A stretch of DNA of 56,279 bases from Bacillota bacterium (lineage in GTDB: Bacteria; Bacillota; Clostridia; Peptostreptococcales; Anaerovoracaceae): NCBI GenBank assembly GCA_023415235.1, contig JAEZLP010000048.1, positions 1 to 56,279 on the forward strand, read 5' to 3'. Position numbers and translations under genes: made by a program. Shown in pieces: positions 16,464 through 24,154 of the stretch. Position 1 is the stretch's first letter; each line of letters begins with the position of its first letter. Below the pieces are notes generated by a model. The model ran no database searches. It was given only the letters and a program-made list of their open reading frames with translations, and had not been told where the DNA came from.

Positions 16464-17105
16464 CTATCTCTTTCCCAAACCATACTGAATGAAATCGATC
16501 AATTCGCCAAATTCACGCAGCATTACATCGAAATCCATCTCTCCCTGTCGAAGAGAAAAAATTTCATCGCTCCGATAAAGCAGATATGACATGATTTTCT
16601 GTGCAAAGGAAAGGGAAATCCCCTCCCGCAGCTCGCCTCTTTCCATGGCTTTTTCCAGCATCCCGCCCATGTAGTTCTTTGAAGTGCCATCCAGCATGGT
16701 CATCGCCGTTTCATAGATCGGGTTTCCGGCTTCTTTTAGGAACATCAGACCGAGCAGATAGTAATTCGGATTCTCCTTGGCCAGCTCGATCCCATATCTG
16801 GCCTGCAGCTTTAAATTGTCAAAGAGATTCAAATCCTCGTTGTGAACCTCCTCCTTCAGCTTTTTTTCCATAAATTCAAGTTTTATATTCACAAGATTTT
16901 TCAGCAGGGTCAGATAAAGGTCCTGCTTATCCTGAAAATGATAATAAAAGGTGCCTTTGCTGATGCCCGCCCGCTTGATAATGTTGTTCAAGGAGGCTTC
17001 CGCGTAGCTTCTGGTGGTAAACTCCTCTTCCGCTGCTTTCAGCAGCTCTTCTTTCCGGTCAAAGGATTTTTCTTTTTTTCTCATGTCAAGGGGTTTTGTC
17101 TCCAT
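16464..17105 (-). CDS. TetR-family repressor of the efflux operon
   Basis: A 213-residue TetR protein. The helix-turn-helix is LNNIIKRAGISKGTFYYHFQDKQDLY (about 40-65); the C-terminal ligand domain is divergent. It heads the operon with the ATPase, permease and adaptor, the usual arrangement for self-regulated efflux. The promoter and a repeated CCGGTCTA site are directly upstream. AGGAG lies before the ATG. Inducer unknown. Confidence 0.9.
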   Translation of the reverse strand: METKPLDMRKKEKSFDRKEELLKAAEEEFTTRSYAEASLNNIIKRAGISKGTFYYHFQDKQDLYLTLLKNLVNIKLEFMEKKLKEEVHNEDLNLFDNLKLQARYGIELAKENPNYYLLGLMFLKEAGNPIYETAMTMLDGTSKNYMGGMLEKAMERGELREGISLSFAQKIMSYLLYRSDEIFSLRQGEMDFDVMLREFGELIDFIQYGLGKR

Positions 17106-17145
17106 CTTCTACTCCTGCTAATCTGCATAATCCGTTTTGGACCAT

Positions 17146-17167
17146 CCGGTCTATACCGCCCGGTCTA
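17146..17167. promoter_or_regulatory. Candidate TetR operator of the efflux operon
   Basis: CCGGTCTA occurs at 17147-17154 and again at 17160-17167, 13 bp apart, with GGT-CTAT-ACC as an inverted element inside. It lies just downstream of the -10 box, where a repressor would block transcription. Confidence 0.5.
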
Positions 17168-17171
17168 TTAG

Positions 17172-17200
17172 AATATAATCCTTTTTATTAATCTTGTCAA
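17172..17200 (-). promoter_or_regulatory. Promoter of the TetR/efflux operon
   Basis: On the minus strand TTGACA (17200-17195), a 17-bp spacer and TATATT (17177-17172). Confidence 0.75.
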
Positions 17201-17279
17201 TCGGTATCTATCGTAATTGCGCGATATGTAGTACTCAAAAAAAAGAGAATTCAGAGTACGATAAAAAGTCTGTGAAATG

Positions 17280-17301
17280 AAAAAAGTGGCTAAGCCACTT
17301 T
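17280..17301 (-). terminator. Terminator of the KdpD-domain gene
   Basis: AAAGTGGC (17283-17290), 3-base loop, GCCACTTT (17294-17301), followed on the minus strand by a T-run; directly after the stop at 17304. Confidence 0.85.
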
Positions 17302-17303
17302 AT

Positions 17304-17963
17304 TCAGCTCCAGTTGCATACCTGGTTGATCCGCTCCGTTGTCCGCTTGATGGAAAGCTCTCTAAGCAGATCGAGATTTTTCTTTTTGAATGTTGCTTTT
17401 GCTTTCGCTTCCGATTTATCCCTGCTGGTGATCTTTCCCTCCCGATACCGCCGGATCAGCTCCTCCGGTTCCAGGTCAATCAGCTCAACCCGCTCCGCGC
17501 AATCAAAAATGAAGTCCGGTATTTTTTCTCCATACGGGACTTTTAATGTTTCCGTTACCGTCTTGCTCAAGCTTTCTATGTGTTGGGCGTTCACTGTGGT
17601 ATAGACATCGATGCCTGCTGTCAGCAGTTCCTCAATATCCTGATACCGTTTTTCATTTTTCGATCCTTCCGCATTGCCGTGAGCCATTTCATCGATCAGT
17701 ATGATCTGAGGTTTTCGAAACAATGCTCCTTCCAGGTTAAATTCGGTTTGCATTCCTTTGCTTGTGGCGATTAATTTGAAGGGAAGAATTTCAAGACCCT
17801 CCATCAACTCCATCGTTTCCGGGCTGGAATTCGGATCGATGTACCCCACCACAATATCGACGCCTCTGCGGAGCTCCTGATGGGCATCCTTCAGCATCGT
17901 ATACGTTTTTCCCACTCCGGAGGAATACCCGAAGTAGATTTTCAGTTTCCCTCTTTTTTTCAT
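17304..17963 (-). CDS. Stand-alone KdpD N-terminal domain (short KdpD)
   Basis: A 219-residue protein that matches only the N-terminal KdpD domain of the potassium sensor kinase. The Walker A-type motif is GYSSGVGKTYTML, with ILIDEMAHGN and TTVNAQHIESL further on. Full KdpD is about 900 residues, with USP, membrane, HisKA and ATPase domains. Here the frame stops right after the domain (ERINQVCNWS) and is followed by a terminator, so the short form is real, not a frameshift remnant. No kdpFABC or kdpE is in the window. GGGGAG lies before the ATG. Probably a potassium- or nucleotide-signalling component; role unproven. Confidence 0.8.
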   Translation of the reverse strand: MKKRGKLKIYFGYSSGVGKTYTMLKDAHQELRRGVDIVVGYIDPNSSPETMELMEGLEILPFKLIATSKGMQTEFNLEGALFRKPQIILIDEMAHGNAEGSKNEKRYQDIEELLTAGIDVYTTVNAQHIESLSKTVTETLKVPYGEKIPDFIFDCAERVELIDLEPEELIRRYREGKITSRDKSEAKAKATFKKKNLDLLRELSIKRTTERINQVCNWS

Positions 17964-18126
17964 GTCAGTCTCCCCTTTTTTGCACGGTTATCGTCCTCCA
18001 GGATAACCGGCCCTTTCCCCTTTAGTCAAATAATGCATTAATCCCTCTAATAATTACAGAATACCCTAAAACAGAGGTGTTATGCGTCATATTTTTACAT
18101 CAATTTTCGACATATTTTCGCATAAA

Positions 18127-18140
18127 TTCCCTGCATAAAA
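18127..18140 (-). repeat. Dispersed motif copy 3 (partial)
   Basis: The string TTCCCTGCATAAAA on the plus strand is the partial form of the CCTGCATAA motif. It is directly beyond the terminator hairpin at 18139-18156. Confidence 0.4.
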
Positions 18141-18156
18141 AAGTGGCGGCAGCCAC
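18135..18156 (-). terminator. Second terminator after the 120-residue membrane-protein gene
   Basis: AAGTGGC-GGCA-GCCACTT (18141-18147 and 18152-18158 region) with an A-run to its left, i.e. a T-run on the minus strand. It stands in tandem with the hairpin at 18184-18217. Confidence 0.65.
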
Positions 18157-18159
18157 TTC

Positions 18160-18180
18160 AACGATATTTCCTGCATAATA
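18160..18180 (-). repeat. Dispersed motif copy 4
   Basis: CGATATTTCCTGCATAATAAA on the plus strand; it lies between two tandem terminators. Confidence 0.5.
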
Positions 18181-18217
18181 AAATCCCCTTGTCGCAGGAT
18201 GTCTGCGTCAAGGGGTG
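18178..18217 (-). terminator. First terminator after the 120-residue membrane-protein gene
   Basis: CCCCTTG and CAAGGGG arms (about 18184-18190 and 18210-18216) with GTCGCAG/CTGCG pairing inside, followed on the minus strand by ATTTTATT. Confidence 0.65.
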
Positions 18218-18228
18218 AGTGTTTTTCA

Positions 18229-18591
18229 TTACCGGAGCGCAAGGCTTAAGAAAAAACCTGCGATGGTCCAGGAAAGACTGGAATACCCGGCTAGACTGCT
18301 TCCGATTCCGAAAGGCCATGCAGCCGCATGCAGAAGGGGTGACAGAAACACGAGAGCGCCGATGATTCCAAACACCAGGATCGGAAGGATATAGACCCAT
18401 TTGTTCTTTGCTTTTGTAAATCTTGGGTTTGCCGTGTTTCCCAGCATGATTCCGATCAACAGATATACCGCATAACCCGGTATGCTTGAAAAATTGCCGG
18501 GAAGCGTCAGCCGGCTGCTGAGCCAGGAGCCAATGATCATCAGAATAAGGATGATCAAAGTACGGGTCAGCAATTTCATTGTACTAGACAT
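18229..18591 (-). CDS. Small integral membrane protein, unknown function
   Basis: A 120-residue protein with four likely membrane helices (TLIILILMIIGSWL, GYAVYLLIGIMLG, VYILPILVFGIIGALVFL, LSWTIAGFFLSLAL). I do not recognise a family. GAGGG lies about six bases before the ATG at 18591. It follows the phosphate butyryltransferase-like gene by 44 bases on the same strand and ends in two tandem terminators. Confidence 0.7.
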   Translation of the reverse strand: MSSTMKLLTRTLIILILMIIGSWLSSRLTLPGNFSSIPGYAVYLLIGIMLGNTANPRFTKAKNKWVYILPILVFGIIGALVFLSPLLHAAAWPFGIGSSLAGYSSLSWTIAGFFLSLALR

Positions 18592-18635
18592 ATGTACCCT
18601 CTTTTCATGGATCGCAATATTTTTTGGTTATTCTG

Positions 18636-19538
18636 TTATTTCATCAATGAGGCCAGGGCCAGCGACAGGAATTTTTCCTCCGCGGACGAGCTCCTCGAGG
18701 TGACAACGACGGGGATTCTGGCTCCCATGATCACTCCTGCCATCCGGGCGCCTGCAGTTACGGTCAGGCTTTTATTCAGCAGATTGCCGGCAACCATGGA
18801 GGGAACTGCAAGTATGTCAAAGCTCCCGCAATCGGAACAGGGATAGCCCTTTTCCTCTGCGATTGCAGCGCTCATGGCGATATCATAGGATATGGGTCCA
18901 ACGACCCGGCACCCAGGAAGCGTTCCTTCCCGGTTCATCCTGACAAGGGCCTCCGCATCGGTGGTTTCCGGCATTTTCGGATTGACCTTTTCCACGGCGC
19001 AGAGCACTGCCACGGACGGTTCCTCGCAGCCCAAGGCATGGAACAGCTCGGCGGCGTTCAAAATGATATCCCGCTTCTCCTCCAAGGTCGGGTAAGGAAT
19101 CATGCCTCCGTCCGTCAGCGCTGTGAGTCTGTTCATGCCGGGAATTTCGTTCAGCGCCACATGGGTCATGGTTCTGCCTAGAGAAAGGCCGTTTTCCTTT
19201 TTCACCAAGGGCTTAAGAACATCCCGGGTTTCAATCATGCCCTTCATAATAAAATCGGCATTCTGCTCCCGAATCAGCTCCACGGCTCTTTCCCCGCATT
19301 GGACGGGATCGGCGGCATCGACGATGGAATAGTCTTGTCTCCGGCATCCCAGCGCTTCCAGGTGCTTTGCAATTTCACTGGCATCCCCGATGAGAACGGG
19401 ATCTGCAATCCCCGCCTTCTGCGCCTCCAGCAGGGCTTCAAGCACATGACGGTCCGCGGCACCCGCTGCGGCCACCCTCCGTCTGACAGGATTTTCCCTT
19501 ACCCTTTCCAGAAGCTGGCGAAAACTATGATATACCAT
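18636..19538 (-). CDS. ptb: Phosphate acetyl/butyryltransferase family enzyme
   Basis: A 300-residue member of the Pta/Ptb family, converting an acyl-CoA and phosphate to acyl-phosphate and CoA. Typical segments are DFIMKGMIETRDVLKPL, the TDGGM motif followed by PYPTLEEK, VGPISYDIAMS, and the C-terminal PVVVTSRSSSAEEK. The length suits phosphate butyryltransferase rather than the larger acetyl enzymes. A butyrate kinase gene normally follows, but here a membrane protein does, so the acyl-group specificity and partner kinase are open. Confidence 0.85.
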   Translation of the reverse strand: MVYHSFRQLLERVRENPVRRRVAAAGAADRHVLEALLEAQKAGIADPVLIGDASEIAKHLEALGCRRQDYSIVDAADPVQCGERAVELIREQNADFIMKGMIETRDVLKPLVKKENGLSLGRTMTHVALNEIPGMNRLTALTDGGMIPYPTLEEKRDIILNAAELFHALGCEEPSVAVLCAVEKVNPKMPETTDAEALVRMNREGTLPGCRVVGPISYDIAMSAAIAEEKGYPCSDCGSFDILAVPSMVAGNLLNKSLTVTAGARMAGVIMGARIPVVVTSRSSSAEEKFLSLALASLMK

Positions 19539-19585
19539 TGCTCATTCCTTCACTTTCTGTCTTTACTATCCCTCTTCAACAGGGA

Positions 19586-19966
19586 TCAGAGATATGCGAT
19601 GGTTTCGATTTCCACCAGCACGTCCTTGGGAAGACGAGCCACCTCCACAGCGGAACGGGATGGAAATGCCCCCTCGGTAAAATACTTTGCATAAACCGCG
19701 TTCATGGCGGCAAAGTCGTTCATGTTTTTGATAAATACCGTGGTTTTCAAAACCTTTTCCATGGTGCTTCCCGCCGCTTCCAGGATCGCTTTGACATTTT
19801 TCAGGGCCTGCTCTGTCTGCTCCTCGATGGTGGTTCCTACCACCGCTCCGGTTTCCGGATCGAGGGGAACCTGCCCCGATGTGAAGATAAGATTTCCAAA
19901 GATGTTACCCTGTGAATAGGGGCCGATGGCAGCGGGAGCCGCCTTTGTCGAAACAATTTTTCTCAT
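19586..19966 (-). CDS. ridA: RidA-family 2-iminopropanoate/enamine deaminase
   Basis: A 126-residue YjgF/YER057c/UK114 protein. It hydrolyses reactive enamine/imine intermediates from PLP enzymes. Motifs: AIGPYSQGN, FTSGQVPLDPETG, and the C-terminal FPSRSAVEVARLPKDVLVEIE with the substrate-binding Arg. It lies 47 bases upstream of the ptb-like gene on the same strand. Confidence 0.95.
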   Translation of the reverse strand: MRKIVSTKAAPAAIGPYSQGNIFGNLIFTSGQVPLDPETGAVVGTTIEEQTEQALKNVKAILEAAGSTMEKVLKTTVFIKNMNDFAAMNAVYAKYFTEGAFPSRSAVEVARLPKDVLVEIETIAYL

Positions 19967-20037
19967 TGTATTTCCTCCTGATTATTATAATCCGGCCCGG
20001 AATAGGGGACCGGTATGTATGGTTGTTTTTGCATCCA

Positions 20038-20691
20038 TTATAGTACCACCTTGCCGTCAATGCTCCGGTAAGCATGATTGATCAGCAGAAGAAACAGCAC
20101 CAGAGCGATCAATGCCAGCGCACCGAAGAGCAAGGCCAGCGCAATGCTGAATGGAATCGCAGCCAGCGCCGTGACCAGAGATGCCAAAAGTCCGACTTGG
20201 GCCACTAGGATCAGCTTCCAGCGGTCGTCACAGGTTCTTGCCAGAACTTCGTCGCCCACCTTGATCAAAAGCGCTTTCATTCCCATGCACATGGTATAAA
20301 CAAAGTACAGATGGGCCGCCGTGCCTGCCACCATGAACAGCATTGCCAGCCATGGGTTGTTTCCTAAAATTCCGGCGCTGAAATTGACAGATTGAGCTGT
20401 GGTTCCAATAATATCTTCTGTTTGATCGGCGGGAAACTGTACGATGTTGATTGCAGATAGCACGGTCAAAAGGCAGGCAACCCTCTTTGCCTCCAGGAAT
20501 TTCGCCTCGTACATTTGAATCCTTCCAAGGCCTATAATTGCGATGATATAGCCCACCACATCCGGCACGATGTCGAAGCCCTGAATTCTGATGTTGATGG
20601 CGGTAAAGAGCAGCCCGTAAAGGGCAAGCTGCAGCCCTCGCATATTGTAAGTACGGCCTGCTTCCATGCCGATGATTCGATTCTCTTCCAT
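20038..20691 (-). CDS. Membrane protein, unknown function
   Basis: A 217-residue protein with about six membrane helices (LYGLLFTAINIRI, VVGYIIAIIGLGRI, PWLAMLFMVAGTAAHLYFVYT, LILVAQVGLLASLVTALAAI, ALLFGALALIALVLFLLLI). I do not recognise a family. It lies alone between ridA and the GIY-YIG gene with gaps of 71 and 42 bases. Confidence 0.7.
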   Translation of the reverse strand: MEENRIIGMEAGRTYNMRGLQLALYGLLFTAINIRIQGFDIVPDVVGYIIAIIGLGRIQMYEAKFLEAKRVACLLTVLSAINIVQFPADQTEDIIGTTAQSVNFSAGILGNNPWLAMLFMVAGTAAHLYFVYTMCMGMKALLIKVGDEVLARTCDDRWKLILVAQVGLLASLVTALAAIPFSIALALLFGALALIALVLFLLLINHAYRSIDGKVVL

Positions 20692-20733
20692 CCCTAATCC
20701 TCTCTTTCCAAGTCTTTTGAGTCACTTAATATC

Positions 20734-20988
20734 TTAAAGGCCGGCCAGCTTCAGCTTTTTTGCTCTCGTAAGCCTTTTGATCTGACATTCCCTTTTCAGC
20801 GCTTCGCCTTTTGTCTCAAAGGCTTCGCTGTAAACGAGGCTGATCGGCCCCCGGCCTCTGGTATATTTTGCCCCTGCCCCGCTGTTGTGGGCCTTCATCC
20901 TGCCCGGCAGATCTGTGGTCCATCCGGTATAGAGCGTTCCGTCGCCGCAGCGAACGATATAGACGTAGTTGACTGTCCCCTCCGTCAT
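20734..20988 (-). CDS. GIY-YIG nuclease domain protein (UPF0213/YhbQ-like)
   Basis: An 84-residue single-domain GIY-YIG protein. The motif appears as NYVYIVRCGDGTLYTGWT, with the downstream conserved Arg and Glu (LKRECQIKRLTRAKK). Biological role is not settled in the family. Its ATG overlaps the TAA of the upstream GNAT gene (TAATG), so the three genes 22036-20734 form a tight operon. Confidence 0.9.
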   Translation of the reverse strand: MTEGTVNYVYIVRCGDGTLYTGWTTDLPGRMKAHNSGAGAKYTRGRGPISLVYSEAFETKGEALKRECQIKRLTRAKKLKLAGL

Positions 20989-21542
20989 TATAGTCTGCCT
21001 TCCTTCCGCAGCGCTTTAAACTCCTCTTTTGTCATGGAGTAGCACGCCACATCGCGGACAGACCCGTCATATATTTTATATGCATATCTCAAGGTTCCCT
21101 CGTAGAGGAAGCCGCATTTATCGATGACCCGTCCGGATCTTGTGTTCTGCGGATTCCTGTAAATCGAGACCATATCCAGCTCAAGGGTTTCAAATCCGTA
21201 GCGAATGACAGCTTTTGCCGCCTCCGTCATGATACCCTTGCCCCAGTAGTCTTCTCCCATGGCGTAGCCCAGTTCCCTGCAGTTGATCTCCGGTCTTTTC
21301 TGATCCTTTTCGTACCCGATGGAGCCGATCACTTTTCCGTCTTCTTTGTAAACGATAGCCCAACATTCATATTTATCGATAAACAGGGTCTGCATGATTT
21401 CCAGGGACTCCGTTTTGCTCTCATGGGGCTTCCAGCCGCCGTGGGGCCCTACATTGGGGTTCTTGGCATATTCGTACAAATCGTCCACGTCATCGATGCG
21501 CCAATCTCTGAGTATCAGTCTTTCCGTCTCGATCGTCTTCAT
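20988..21542 (-). CDS. GNAT acetyltransferase, RimJ/RimL type
   Basis: A 184-residue acetyl-CoA-dependent N-acetyltransferase of the RimJ/RimL group (TERLILRDWRIDDVDDLYEYAKN, VIGSIGYEKD, ELGYAMGEDYWGKGIMTEA, NTRSGRVIDKCGF). The substrate could be a ribosomal protein or a small amine. It overlaps the upstream GNAT gene by four bases (ATGA) and the downstream one by one base. Confidence 0.88.
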   Translation of the reverse strand: MKTIETERLILRDWRIDDVDDLYEYAKNPNVGPHGGWKPHESKTESLEIMQTLFIDKYECWAIVYKEDGKVIGSIGYEKDQKRPEINCRELGYAMGEDYWGKGIMTEAAKAVIRYGFETLELDMVSIYRNPQNTRSGRVIDKCGFLYEGTLRYAYKIYDGSVRDVACYSMTKEEFKALRKEGRL

Positions 21543-22036
21543 ATTCTCTCCCTCATCTTCTCAATTTGCTCTCGGTTTAACCGGAAAACCTTGAACCAGT
21601 CAATTTCTTCCGCGCCCATCCGGTGATAGTATTCCTTGCCTGACAGGTTTGTTTCCATACAGTACCAATCCATTCTTGCACAATCCTTTCTCCAGGCAAC
21701 ATCCGCAATATAGGCAAAGATCCTTCTTCCTACGCCTCTGCCGCGAAAGGGCTCCTGCACATACAAATCATCGATGTAAAGCGTTGGCTTTCCGGTAAAG
21801 GTGGAAAAGCTGTACGCCCAAATGGCAAATCCAATCGCCTTTCCATCAAGTTCCGCGATCAGGGCTTCCGCAATATGCCTCTGAAAGAGGACGTCACGAA
21901 GACCTTCCTCCGTGCTTTGGATTTTTTCCCTTACGCCTTCAAACTCAGCCAGTTCGAGAATGAAACCAAGAATTACGGGAACATCTTCCTCCCGGGCTTC
22001 TCTGATCAGAATGCCTTCTAACGGGGTGTGCTTCAT
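21539..22036 (-). CDS. GNAT acetyltransferase, diamine-acetyltransferase-like
   Basis: A 165-residue GNAT protein. The N-terminal REAREEDVPVILGFILELAEFEG and the acetyl-CoA loop VQEPFRGRGVGRRIFAYIA resemble the spermidine/thialysine acetyltransferase group. First gene of a three-gene overlapping operon. Substrate inferred only by resemblance. Confidence 0.85.
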   Translation of the reverse strand: MKHTPLEGILIREAREEDVPVILGFILELAEFEGVREKIQSTEEGLRDVLFQRHIAEALIAELDGKAIGFAIWAYSFSTFTGKPTLYIDDLYVQEPFRGRGVGRRIFAYIADVAWRKDCARMDWYCMETNLSGKEYYHRMGAEEIDWFKVFRLNREQIEKMRERI

Positions 22037-22099
22037 CCGAATCCCTCCTTGCGCTTTTCTGCCGGGGCGCCGCGCTGCTTTTTCCAGTTATTATAGCAC

Positions 22100-22134
22100 A
22101 AATGGCATTCCAGTGCCAGAATGGAATGCCATTT
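22100..22134. terminator. Terminator after the LTA synthase-family gene
   Basis: A perfect 13-bp stem (22100-22112 with 22122-22134, core ATGGCATTCCA) with a 9-base loop. T-tracts are short on both sides, so efficiency is uncertain. Confidence 0.6.
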
Positions 22135-22154
22135 CTATCTTTGTACAAGAGCCG

Positions 22155-24128
22155 TTATTCCGTAGTGCTTAAGATCTCATTGTTCTTTTCCACTTGGCTT
22201 ACCTTCATTTTTGATACATCCTCCTGCTTGACCTCCTCCAGGAGTCCCAGCACAGTCGGTCCGAGGAATATGGTGTCAAGAACCTTGCCGTCCAGGGAAA
22301 TCTTGCTGAACGGTGTAAAGTTCCGCCCCTTGATGTAGTACTTTTTCCCGATTTCAACCACTTCCTCCACCTTGATTTCCCTGACCCCCATTCTCATGTC
22401 CGTAGGCTCGTAGGGATTGGTTTCCCCGAAAATATACTCCTTTCCGTAGAGCATATCGTATTGGAGTGCCTTCAGGTTGGAAAGATATGTGGCGTCCGAC
22501 CTGTGGTTCTGATGGTATTTTGTCATAACTCCCTCATGAATCCCGATCTGATCCAGAACCTCGGCGCTGAGCTGGTAAGCGTACAGATCCTTGTCTCGTT
22601 CTTCCAGACCGATATTGTCCCATATCACATATTCGGTTTCGTATATGTTTTTATTCACTAGGTCGGCGTCGCTGATATTCAGACCCGGCAGATGATCCCC
22701 GAACATCACCAGCACCGTAGGTTCCCCGTGCTTTTTCAGTGCGCTGGTCAATTCGTCGAGAAACTCATCCATCTCATGAACCTGCTGAAGGTAATATTCG
22801 AATGCGTAGGCGTCTTCCTCCACCGTGATGCCGGACGCCGTGACCTCCGGATTTTCAATCATCTTTGTCGTTGGATACTGGCCATGACCCTGGACGGAAA
22901 TGGTATAGACCAGGTCCTCGCTTTCCGTAGAGGATAACGCAGCAAGGATCTCTTCGATGAGAACTCCGTCCTTTGCCCAGTTCTTTGGGGTCTTGCTAAC
23001 GCTGTTCATGTATTCCAGGGAGGTAAAGGTGTCAAAGCCAAGGTTTGGGAATACCTTGTTTCTCCCGTAAAATGCTCCTCTGTGATTGTGGATCGCATGG
23101 GTGCCGTAGCCTAACCTCTTGAGATTATAGGCGATGGTTTCACAGGTCTTGTCCTTTAAAACGGATTTATAGGGATATTCTCCCGGTCCGAAAAAACGGA
23201 CCCTCATCCCGGACATCACCTCAAACTCCGTGTTTGCCGTACCGGCTCCGATGGACGGCACTGTCAGAAATCCGGAGGAATAGTTCTCCTTCAGCTTGCG
23301 GAAATTGGGAACCGGATCCTCGGAAAACTGCAGGTTCTCCATGAGAGTCGGGTCAAAGAAGGACTCCAGCTGCAGCATGATTACGTTAGGTTTTCTGTCT
23401 TCGTTTCCGTTGGCCTGTACGACGGTCAGCGACTTCAGTTCATCTTCGGTAAAAATGCCAAGAATTTTATCTTCGGAGTAGCCGCCGGGAGAGGATATCC
23501 CCGTATTCAGCCAGGTGTTGGTAAAGCAGTACGGAAATCCATAGTCCCGATAAGCATAGTTCAGGTTGCCGAAATAAATGGACACCCAGTTCTGGCTGAT
23601 GGCCAGATTGGTCAGCCCGTACATGGAAAGTCCCAGGATCAACACTCCAACTACGCTTTTTTTGTAATCGATCTTCTGCTTATGCTTCGGCATGAAAATA
23701 AACACCAGTACCAGTGCAACGACAAGCAGCAGGCCCGCAGCCGCCGCAAGAACGATCTGCACCGTATTCAGGTAGTTGGGTATGATGGACATGACCGATG
23801 GCAGCAGCGACAAATCCGTCACCGTAAACGGCGTAATCCGGTAGCTCAGAATGATCCCGTTGGTGATTCCCGTCGCAAGCCAAAAAAAGGATACCATGAC
23901 ATAGACGAAGATTCGCCTCTTCACAAGGTATGCAATGGAAAACGTAAAGAATATGATAAACGTGTTGTATAGAAACGTCATCGGGGAGCCTGTCAGATAA
24001 TCCAAACAAGCGAAGACGGATCTTCTGCTGACAGACTCAATTATGAAATTTATAGAAAGCGCCAAAACCACGCATAATGCGATGGAATTGTGCAGATATT
24101 TCTCAAAGTAGGTTTTCATTGAATTCAT
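22155..24128 (-). CDS. LTA synthase-family sulfatase-like membrane enzyme
   Basis: A 657-residue member of the LtaS/OpgB family of phosphoglycerol transferases. About five N-terminal membrane helices (to about 190) are followed by an extracellular alkaline-phosphatase/sulfatase fold. Metal and nucleophile motifs are seen: the Glu in VIMLQLESFFDP, the Thr in GTANTEFEVMSG (catalytic Thr of LtaS), and the Asp-His pair in VLVMFGDHLPG. It would transfer glycerol-phosphate from phosphatidylglycerol to a surface polymer. It ends the walR-rsmA minus-strand run, 26 bases after rsmA. Confidence 0.88.
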   Translation of the reverse strand: MNSMKTYFEKYLHNSIALCVVLALSINFIIESVSRRSVFACLDYLTGSPMTFLYNTFIIFFTFSIAYLVKRRIFVYVMVSFFWLATGITNGIILSYRITPFTVTDLSLLPSVMSIIPNYLNTVQIVLAAAAGLLLVVALVLVFIFMPKHKQKIDYKKSVVGVLILGLSMYGLTNLAISQNWVSIYFGNLNYAYRDYGFPYCFTNTWLNTGISSPGGYSEDKILGIFTEDELKSLTVVQANGNEDRKPNVIMLQLESFFDPTLMENLQFSEDPVPNFRKLKENYSSGFLTVPSIGAGTANTEFEVMSGMRVRFFGPGEYPYKSVLKDKTCETIAYNLKRLGYGTHAIHNHRGAFYGRNKVFPNLGFDTFTSLEYMNSVSKTPKNWAKDGVLIEEILAALSSTESEDLVYTISVQGHGQYPTTKMIENPEVTASGITVEEDAYAFEYYLQQVHEMDEFLDELTSALKKHGEPTVLVMFGDHLPGLNISDADLVNKNIYETEYVIWDNIGLEERDKDLYAYQLSAEVLDQIGIHEGVMTKYHQNHRSDATYLSNLKALQYDMLYGKEYIFGETNPYEPTDMRMGVREIKVEEVVEIGKKYYIKGRNFTPFSKISLDGKVLDTIFLGPTVLGLLEEVKQEDVSKMKVSQVEKNNEILSTTE

Positions 24129-24154
24129 GAAAGTTCGTTTTTTCCTCCAAGTCG

